This document shows positions 57,101-64,000 of a stretch of DNA of 64,000 bases, piece after piece. Below the pieces are notes generated by a model. The model made no database searches. It worked only from the letters and a program-made list of their open reading frames with translations, and had not been told where the DNA came from. Source of the stretch: Hahella ganghwensis DSM 17046. GTDB lineage: Bacteria > Pseudomonadota > Gammaproteobacteria > Pseudomonadales > Oleiphilaceae. Where the stretch lies: NCBI RefSeq assembly GCF_000376785.1, contig NZ_AQXX01000124.1, forward strand, positions 43,888 through 107,887. Direction: 5' to 3'. The translations under genes were made by a program, and so were the position numbers. Numbering within the stretch: the first letter of the stretch is position 1; each line of letters begins with the position of its first letter.

Positions 57101-60100
57101 ATAGGTCTTTTCTACAATTACCTGGTTATCTGCATCATAGCTATATATTTTCTTACTACGTATATATTGCTCAGAGCTTTCTTGCCGGTAGTCATAGATG
57201 TAATGCTCTGTGGTGCGACCTAACTCATCGTTTTTACGATAGGCAACTTGAATAAATCCTTTTCCAATAAAGTCACCATTGGCGTTATATTGAATACCGG
57301 TACCAGTTTTATTCTCATAATTACTATCGTAAAGCCATACTGACTCCAGTCGCCCATAGTCATCATAGTAATACTTTTCATCTACAACCTTGGCCTGGCC
57401 ATCTGATCCCAGATGAGCACTTTTACTACCTTTCCTATTGCCCATAACATCATACTTCAGACTATATCCGGTATGACCTTCATCTATGACGCCACTATCA
57501 TTCAGCTCTCCCATGGTGACCGTAAAGCGGCTTTCCATATCATAGCTGTAGTAGAAATCCTGCTCCTGAGAATTCTGATCTCGCTGATTTTCCGATATGA
57601 CGTAGTTGTCATACTTGGTCCAAACACGCCGCCGGTTACCCACTGCGTCATAGGAATACACTAATTCGTACTGATCAGAGTCCTTTATGGTTTTAACGCG
57701 ACCCAATGCATCATAAGTCGCATGCACATTTTGATATGGAACTGACGTATCTGAGCTAGTAAATGAGCCGTCACTATAGGTCTCATCGACTACATTTCCA
57801 TTAGCGTCATACCTAAAATCAGCATAGCTATTAATACCTTCATCACTAATACGACGAATACGCCCATTAGCGTAGTACTCATATTTTATATTTTGGCTTT
57901 GCCGATCACGTAACTCTTCCCTAAATCCTATACTGCTGGGAATCTCGCTTTCGCCATACGAGAAAGCAGTTGTTCCTGACTGTGATGTTAACCAACCCGC
58001 TTGATTGTATTCATACGTAAACCAATGTCCGCCTAAATCCCTATGTTTCCGGATACGGCCGAAGTAATCCACTTCATCACGCAATTCATAACCAGCCTTA
58101 TAGCTTCCGTCAGTCTCGGTGTTTAAACCGGTTGTCGTCTCTTTAATGAACCCACCCAGATTTACACCAATGCTCTCATCGTACTCGTATCTATAACTGA
58201 CATCACGATTGCCAAAACTTGTATGCTTGATAACCCGACCTTCACCGTCATATCTGTACTTTTCAACATTATCAAGAACGTTTGTATGGGTGAGACGGTT
58301 CCCCAGCTCATCATAACTGTAGGCATCAAAGGAGTAGGCCGCTTCCCGAGTTCCTGTTGCATATGTCGACAATGAAGCGAAATATCGACTTTCGGTTAGA
58401 CGGTTGGCCATATCATAGGTATAGCTTTGATACTGACCGTCTGCACGAACCATCACCCGCCGGTTACCTAAAGCATCATACTTATGGGTTGTCGTGTTAC
58501 CTAAAGCATCACTCTCACTAGTCAACAATCCCCCATTAAAAGTCTGAGTGCGATAAAAAGCTCCCATGTCCCATTTTGATGAATAGTCCTCACCCTGAGC
58601 ATTAAGATAGCTATTAGCGTCATCAGTCGCCACCGTCTCCCCCTGAGCATTGTAGTAATACCGGGTAATCGGATGAGCCTCGATTTCTTTTAGATTTCCG
58701 TCCGCTGAGGCATAATCCAGGGCCACCTCAACTTTAGGGTCCACTCTATGAGTCACGCGTCCTAGTGTGTCATAGAACAAGTGCCTCTCATTTCCATTTC
58801 CATCAATTTCCGCAATAACTTCACCAAAAGCGTTATAACGCTGACTGCGGTGAATCATGTATCGACTATTATGTATTCCCAATAAATAACTCGCTGTGTA
58901 CGCTTGGGTTACAGTCCGTTGTAAATCATTCTCCACTTTCCATGCATCGTCCAAAGTTCCTTGTTCTGGGTCAGAACTGTATACACCTTGCGAAACTTCA
59001 CGAGTATGGGTATTACTGTAACTCGCTTTATATTCATAGTTACTTGCGGAAGCTTTAGTGCTAACACCCAACCCGACTTTGACTGTTGCCTTGGCATCGT
59101 TTAATAAAGCACCACCGAAATTGAGTGTTTTATAGTTAATCTTATGAGTACCGTCACTTACAGCGAGAATGTAGCGCACTCCCTTTCTCGTAGCAGCGCT
59201 TAAATCGATTCCTCCAGACGTTGCATAGATCTTTTCATCAGGACTAGTGCTTTTTTCCTCAATGACAACAAATCCCGACGTTGTTGTTCCGTTAATTGTT
59301 GTAGTGCTATCAGGACTCCAGATATGACTTATCGAATGCGTTTTATCAAATACGAGCTTATTTCCTAAAGATGGCACACGAATCATTATCTGGTAGTAGT
59401 ACGCTCCTCTAGAGTAATGCACAGAATTCGTGACTTTTATTTCAGTCAAATCTGTCCCAGCAGAAACTGGCTCAGAATCCATATACTCTCGACTGGAATA
59501 ATGCCCGCCGTAGACGCTTACTTCCAGGGGGATACCCAGGTCTTGCAATTCTTGTGGGATATTAACTTTAAAACTCATCTCTACATGAAAATATGTGTTA
59601 TCCCATCGATCGTCACTATCCGCTCTAGGTGGAACGCCAATATTCTTTTTAGCTACATTAACAGAAACAGAACCTCGACCAAGTGAAGACACCGTACCAG
59701 AACCAGACTCTCCTGCACCTACCTTAGCGTATGTCTGAGCGTTTTTAACCTGCACAAATGCACGCTGCATCTCATGTGTAACTATCGGCCCACCTTCAAC
59801 CTCAATGACCCCATCCTTGGTGGATGTGAGGGTTACAATACTTATGTCATCGCTACCTGTACTTTCATCGTTCTCAATGGTTTCGAAAGACACATCTTGA
59901 ATTTCATCGGCGCTTGGAATGTTGTCAGCTGTAAATGCATATGCCTGTTTCTCAATATCTCTGTAGATATAGTATTTTCCACTCGTTGCATCATGCTCTC
60001 GCCAAACCCGTACGATAGTCTTAGTGAACAGAGTTTCGTTGGCATTCTCATCCTCTCCAGAATAAACCAACTTTTCTCGTTTCCAGGCAGAACTATAGCT

Positions 60101-61102
60101 ATTATTGTCACTTGTCAGAGTGATATCTGAGTAGAATGCATCCACATCGGTTAGCCCCTCAGCTAAATCAAGTGCTTCCTGAACTTCACTCAACGAAAAA
60201 CTGTTGAAGTCCTGCGGCTCATAAGAGGAGGTTGTCGATGGAAGAGCAGACACGTAGGTATAACCGGAAGTAGTCGGACTGTTTTCACTCGTGGAAATAG
60301 GGTTTGGATTGTCTTCGCCTTCGAACACCGGGACTCCATTCCCATTGGTAAAGGTCATCGACTCTACATCCGACGTGGTTAGTGACCAGTTATCATAATC
60401 AATCTCAGACACCCAGCCTGTATCTGTAATGCTTTCTATAATATCTGCATTCAGTTGCTGATAATCGTGAGGGGCCTCGAAGACATTCGTCAGGCGGTTA
60501 CGCTCATCGTAAATACTGACTTTCATCTGGGAATTTAATGCTGACATGCCTTTTAGATCGGCAGGTGCGTTAATCGCACTGAAATCAACATTCAATGGAT
60601 TACCTTGATCGTCAACCAGATCCTCGCTAACCAGAATAAATTCCGCTGTGGCATTGCCGTTCTGGTCATACAGATACAGTTGAGGGGCACCGGTTTCTTT
60701 GTTGGTGCTGAACAGACGACCAACTTTGTCGTATTTGTACTGTTCCTGGTACTGACCATTGACCCCTTTGGCCTCGATATCCCCATAACCGTTGTAACGG
60801 GTTTCGTGGCTCAATCCTGTGGTGTCCACATGTTTGACTTCCCGGTTCTGGGCGTCATACCAGTACTGGTAGCTGTAGGAGGTTGCGGTGTTGTCCGCCT
60901 GGGTCTGAGTCCACTGTTTCTCCACACTGTTGCCGAAGAGGTCGGTCTTGTAGTGGGTCACCGCACCGGTGGCATCTTCCTCGGACTGCACATAGCCCAG
61001 CAGGTTGTATACCACTTTCCGGGTCTGGTCTTCGGTATCCACTGAACCGTGGCGAGTGGTACTGACCGCCCGTCCCAGGGCATCGTAGCCGTAGGTGGTC
61101 AT
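54188..61102 (-). CDS. RHS repeat protein, C-terminal part, with YwqJ-like deaminase toxin
   Basis: The product has 2304 residues from the first Met after a frameshift. The frame stays open to 61153. YD repeats (YDALGRAVSTT, YDANGNVVDETY) fill most of the protein. Between about 59000 and 60200 a non-YD insert interrupts them. A LysM-like domain (TTAEGDTLQAIAASQWGD, about 56260-56420) and a Gly/Ala-rich membrane-like stretch (about 55800-56150) precede the toxin. The last 150 residues hold HAEIHALND and PRCPHCEFIT, the zinc-binding H-A-E and P-x-C-x2-C motifs of the deaminase fold (YwqJ type), which would attack nucleic acid or nucleotides of rivals. It is the continuation of the gene portion at 61103-64000. 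Confidence 0.88.
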   Translation of the reverse strand: MTTYGYDALGRAVSTTRHGSVDTEDQTRKVVYNLLGYVQSEEDATGAVTHYKTDLFGNSVEKQWTQTQADNTATSYSYQYWYDAQNREVKHVDTTGLSHETRYNGYGDIEAKGVNGQYQEQYKYDKVGRLFSTNKETGAPQLYLYDQNGNATAEFILVSEDLVDDQGNPLNVDFSAINAPADLKGMSALNSQMKVSIYDERNRLTNVFEAPHDYQQLNADIIESITDTGWVSEIDYDNWSLTTSDVESMTFTNGNGVPVFEGEDNPNPISTSENSPTTSGYTYVSALPSTTSSYEPQDFNSFSLSEVQEALDLAEGLTDVDAFYSDITLTSDNNSYSSAWKREKLVYSGEDENANETLFTKTIVRVWREHDATSGKYYIYRDIEKQAYAFTADNIPSADEIQDVSFETIENDESTGSDDISIVTLTSTKDGVIEVEGGPIVTHEMQRAFVQVKNAQTYAKVGAGESGSGTVSSLGRGSVSVNVAKKNIGVPPRADSDDRWDNTYFHVEMSFKVNIPQELQDLGIPLEVSVYGGHYSSREYMDSEPVSAGTDLTEIKVTNSVHYSRGAYYYQIMIRVPSLGNKLVFDKTHSISHIWSPDSTTTINGTTTSGFVVIEEKSTSPDEKIYATSGGIDLSAATRKGVRYILAVSDGTHKINYKTLNFGGALLNDAKATVKVGLGVSTKASASNYEYKASYSNTHTREVSQGVYSSDPEQGTLDDAWKVENDLQRTVTQAYTASYLLGIHNSRYMIHRSQRYNAFGEVIAEIDGNGNERHLFYDTLGRVTHRVDPKVEVALDYASADGNLKEIEAHPITRYYYNAQGETVATDDANSYLNAQGEDYSSKWDMGAFYRTQTFNGGLLTSESDALGNTTTHKYDALGNRRVMVRADGQYQSYTYDMANRLTESRYFASLSTYATGTREAAYSFDAYSYDELGNRLTHTNVLDNVEKYRYDGEGRVIKHTSFGNRDVSYRYEYDESIGVNLGGFIKETTTGLNTETDGSYKAGYELRDEVDYFGRIRKHRDLGGHWFTYEYNQAGWLTSQSGTTAFSYGESEIPSSIGFREELRDRQSQNIKYEYYANGRIRRISDEGINSYADFRYDANGNVVDETYSDGSFTSSDTSVPYQNVHATYDALGRVKTIKDSDQYELVYSYDAVGNRRRVWTKYDNYVISENQRDQNSQEQDFYYSYDMESRFTVTMGELNDSGVIDEGHTGYSLKYDVMGNRKGSKSAHLGSDGQAKVVDEKYYYDDYGRLESVWLYDSNYENKTGTGIQYNANGDFIGKGFIQVAYRKNDELGRTTEHYIYDYRQESSEQYIRSKKIYSYDADNQVIVEKTYKQEETEEESVLTGTLKYAYLNDGMTLKQTRQYVSGSDVEDINAADVTTDYFYNTADRFDSYKASKVVVTGSLEGQDPGTSYYAYNSNGHNLFVHDYAAKRSLTYINNHRGQIIQRDEVDWTPNDENKPIRRKFYYLDGIVRGDMGNDNVPSRTDYVQYLASEGDQSYVVGSWTYTTRSGNGDNPRYNTRTSDIVEKIGYSRMKRIIPVTSADFDQNFQPINPDYPGKASGYYTTAEGDTLQAIAASQWGDSSLWYMLADANGLSGAETLTAGLNLVIPNVVTNVHNNAGTFRPYDPGLAIGDTTPTLPEPPPPPNGGKCGGAGMIVMVVAIAVTAIVAPYAAGAIANSASATVSLTAGTGIAGTAGLGTLGAGTSIAASAAGYASVAAGGFIGGLVGSTASQLVAKGLGVQDHFSLRSAIRGGLTSAATMAVGAYTNNAVAAAKAVDADAIKNAGKLAELGKWTRTAANAITTATAVGANYLAGGITNTPRSFRWRDVATSFLSTTASTGLGEGFTGNALLDGGLRGALNSSYSSLRNGSLGSETIHGIAAGTLSEGIRVAVYDSEDYRPDYVSMMAGVLGNTIGSLALAGIAGGSGRSNARTVEQEEMGSPVPMVGEDRVIGNGSSFETAGWTLDKVSSEPQVGELYLEAVEYASMNNEEGGHKLLGLYEQYGDQFIEALESGGGGQFGKYYSIPKDRVLILLGSVGAMLDGSPEVLRNLHSELQGLAKLSGDKSYSYMANHATLGIEDMRSVFHYSAPRILELESMIVDGTAGLIGHQSISRIGAIGTNSNVPNSAVSDEIAALHRIKANSESNLTLNQRINLKGAVIDEYASLTEGLSIRQTRKQVGPVLAGVMDSKTGDVFFGLNSGPGGKLPDNLTPLLSDRIPDASKIDYIKTQGAGSHAEIHALNDAFIARPNADISDFLLYTINSGQKGSAAKFGTPVPRCPHCEFITDGVQYFPEPLKYGK

Positions 61103-64000
61103 GGCCCGGACACTGACCGCGATAATCAGTAAACTGTTGACCGAGTTCTGTGCTCACCCGGCCCAACTCGTCATAGCGGATTTCGGTAGTACGCCCCAGC
61201 ACCGCTCCATCCCCTGGCGCAATGGTGGTGCGAAGACGGTCGAGATCATCGTAGGTGTATTCGGTGGTGCGGGTGGACGCACTGGTCTTCACCGGGGCGT
61301 TGCCACTCAGGCTGTAATCTGTCACGTTATAGACAATGTCCCGGATCTTACGACCCAGTTGGTCATACTCCGCCACAGTGCGACGATCGGCCTGCACCTG
61401 ACTGGCCAGGACATCTTCATTGGCCAGATCGGCTAAATCCTGGCTAGCCAGAGTCAACGCTTTATCTTCAGCCGCTGAGCGCAGGGTAGCAATATCAGCT
61501 TTCAGTGTTTCTAACGTGTCGGTTGTAGACGGATTCCTGGCCTCATAAGCATAACGGTATTCTTCCGTGATCTGCCCAAAACCATTAACCTTCCAGGTCG
61601 TCAGCGCATGGTGACGGCTTAACTCAAGCACTTCTTCACCGCTTCCGTTGGTTATTTTATTGAAGCGGGAAACTCCGGCGTCCAACTGCGCAATTCTCTC
61701 TCCACGCTGGTCATAGAAATAGCGAATGATATTACCGTTTTCCCCCCGGCTGTCTTTTTCGGCTATCAGTTGCCCATTTTTGTCATACAGCTTAAAGGTA
61801 CTGATGGCCTCCGGTAGTGTATATGCTGTGCTGTAGAGGCCTCCAGTTTGTTCCTCTGACTCACCTGAGCTTTGGACGCCTTTCGCCCGCTCAGACAGGT
61901 CCTGTACGTCAAGCGCCAAATCAAAGTGCACCTCTTCTCGGGTGCGGGTTTCAATCACCCGATTATTCAGGTCATAGACTGAGATCAGTTCCCGATAGTC
62001 GTCGGTTTCCTGACTTAAGAAGTCGGCCAACAAATTGGTGCTGACGCTAGCGAGTTCCTCCCCGTACTGACGTTCCAGAATGCGATTGCCCTGATCGTCG
62101 TAGGCATAGGTGGTCACTCCACCGGTCGTATTCACCTGAGCCGTTAATCGGTTCAGGGCATCGTAGCTGAAGAGCTGTTTCAGTTTCGGGTCCAGCGCGG
62201 TGGTCAGAGTCCCGTTTTCATCAGTCTCATAAGCTCTGACCACTTCCACCAGACGATTGCCGAACAGGTCAAATTCCCGCGAGGTCACCTGACGCACATT
62301 GCTGTAGCTTCTCAGGCTACCGGTGCTGCTGTAGTAGGCAAAGTCGGTTTTGTCGGAATATACCGCCACTTCCCGGTTCAGTTTGTCGAACACAAACTCT
62401 GTAGTCCGGGTCTGACCGCTGATGGTCTTGAAGTTCTGGCTGGACGCATCCCAGTAACTGCCTTCGGTGACCGCCACTTTGTTGCCAAAGGCATCGTAGC
62501 GCACCTGTTCAGCCAGTTGGCGTTCGGCGGTGTTATTGATGTCGGAATTGAACACCACGGTGGTGCTGGGCTGAATCGTCGCCGTGCGACGGCCCAGGGC
62601 ATCGTACTGGTACTGGGTCACCTGGTTTTCCCGGTTGGTCCAGCTCAGGCGGTTACCGGCCGCATCGTAGGTAAACTGATCGCTGACCACGGTGCTGCTG
62701 GTTTTCTGGGCCTGTTCTTCCACCACCCGGCCCAGGGTGTCGAACACGCTGGCCGTTTGACGGTCATGGCTGGCATCACTAACCAGCAGGCTTTGCACCT
62801 GGGCCAGGGTCTTGCCGCTCAGATTGGTGCTGATCGGGGTATTCCAGGCGGTTTTCGACACTACCTGACCACTGGCGTTGTAGGCATAGCTCTGCACATA
62901 GCCTGCCGGATCCACCTGCAGAGTCAGGCGATTGAGGGCATCGTAGAAGAAGTGGCCGGTATGGCCTTCGGCATCGGTGGATTGAATCAGGTTACCGAAC
63001 GCATCGTAGTCACTGGTGGTCGTGTAGCCTTCTCCATCGGTTTCACTGATCTTGAGACCGCGACGATCAAAGTCCTGGGTGGCGCTGAAGATATCCTTCA
63101 GCACCTCCGCTTGCGAGCTTCTTGGTAAAGAGTCCGGTAGCAGGTTTTTCAAGGTAACAGCATACTTAGGAAGCCAGCTGGCCTGATGAGAAAACCACAA
63201 ACCATCTTGCCCATTCTCATAGTTCAACGCCAGTGTCCGCAGACGAAGTAGCTCTTCTTTAGTCCACTCTGACAGGTTCGTAGTCAATTCATAATAACGT
63301 GGATCAATCACCCGGGTGATCTGACCAAAGCCGTTGTATTCATAGCCGGTGGTGCTGGCCTCAGCGGTCCCGGCCGCTTTGGTTTCCAGAACCACCCGGT
63401 TCAGTTCGTCGAATTCGAACGTGCTGATCTGGGCATTGCTCAGCCCTTCCCCGCTGACCAGTTGCACCACGTTGCCGAAGCGGTCGTAATCCTTGCGGGT
63501 CACCAGGGTCTCGCCGTTCACCTCCGGGGTATAAATACGTACCTGACGGTTCAGCGCATCGTATTCATAACGGGTGGTGCGATCTCCGCCCTGGGCATCG
63601 TTGTTCAGGGTGACACCACTGCTGACATAATCCGCCGCGGTTTTCTCATAGACAGAGACCGCCGTAGTGTAATGGGTTTCGCTCAGCAGGTTATCGAAGC
63701 TGTCATAGCGGTAGCGGATCACATAGCCTTGACGGTCTGCAGCCGCCACCTGACCATCATCCACCGAGTCTCTGGGGGTTAGTTTGGTGATCAGGCGGTT
63801 GTTGTCATCATAGGCAAAGGTCGTGGTGTTGCCCCGGGCATCGGTCACCGCAATCCGGTTACCCTGGTGGTCATAAGCATAGGTCTCCGTGATCCAGGTT
63901 TCGGTATTGCCCACCATCAGACGCTGGGATTGGCGAATGGTCTGGCCCCGGGCATCGTACTGATAGCGGGTCACCCGTGTCTGGCTGTCCGTGCTCAGGG
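61103..64000 (-). CDS. RHS repeat protein, upstream part (partial, frameshifted)
   Basis: The frame is open at the right edge and runs to about 61103, where the reading frame is lost relative to the toxin part. Its frame reads on to a stop at 60855 only as a nonsense tail. It holds many YD repeats with the usual pattern (YDQRGERIAQLD, YDALNRLTAQVNTTG, YDDLDRLRTTIAPGDG). These wrap to form the shell that holds the C-terminal toxin. The start lies outside the window. An extra base (or two missing) in 61103-61153 would, if corrected, join it to the toxin-bearing part, giving over 3,200 residues in the window alone. Confidence 0.85.

Noticed and set aside
54188..64000. Reading the two RHS frames as two independent genes
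   Set aside because: The YD-repeat pattern continues across the break without a new signal sequence or ribosome site, so a frameshift in one gene is the better explanation.
1..64000. CRISPR arrays, tRNA or rRNA genes, prophage or replication origin
   Set aside because: No regularly spaced repeats with spacers, no cloverleaf or rRNA-like stretches, and no phage structural or replication genes were recognised.

Overview
The window looks like the chromosome of a marine or halophilic gammaproteobacterium. The signs are mid-range base composition, a PgaABCD polysaccharide locus, an RND pump with a NodT-type outer-membrane lipoprotein, and many secreted multi-domain hydrolases and haem proteins (PPC, GEVED and P-domain tails). 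No rRNA, tRNA or CRISPR array was seen, and genus cannot be set from the sequence alone.

Left third (1-17,100): the end of an outer-membrane barrel gene and a lipoprotein; a membrane zinc peptidase; a secreted reprolysin-like metalloprotease preceded by a separate gene that looks like its propeptide; a three-gene exported set (choice-of-anchor B protein with PPC domains, YtkA-like protein, di-haem cytochrome c peroxidase); azlCD with an AraC regulator broken by an in-frame stop; a glutamate-synthase-like flavoprotein; a solute-binding protein; a saccharopine-dehydrogenase-like enzyme; a DUF2269 membrane protein.

Middle (17,600-41,700): the pgaABCD locus for poly-N-acetylglucosamine, in which pgaA carries two frameshifts (one at a G10 tract) and pgaB carries a perfect 173-bp tandem duplication joined at a 10-bp direct repeat. 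pgaC and pgaD are intact. Next come a secreted M14 carboxypeptidase, then a response regulator, histidine kinase, PepSY/MipA-like outer-membrane protein and RND tripartite pump on one strand, then a di-haem cytochrome, an alpha/beta hydrolase and a large unrecognised protein in series.

Right third (41,700-64,000): a LysR regulator, small accessory proteins, a PhoD-like phosphatase, a PhyH-type dioxygenase, an alpha/beta hydrolase, a YdjM-type membrane hydrolase and a VOC protein. After these comes an accessory region with a RAYT-type HUH transposase, an internally deleted copy of its element and several matching end fragments, small orphan genes (LOV-like PAS protein, GspG-like protein, DEDDh exonuclease), and a giant RHS gene running off the right edge. 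The RHS protein ends in a YwqJ-like deaminase toxin with a YwqK-like immunity gene immediately downstream, and it has a frameshift near 61,100.

The main theme is an unusual number of disabling but partly reversible lesions (homopolymer tract, tandem duplication, amber stop, frameshifts), three of them in one biofilm operon. They may be contingency switches, recent decay or assembly errors; reads would decide.
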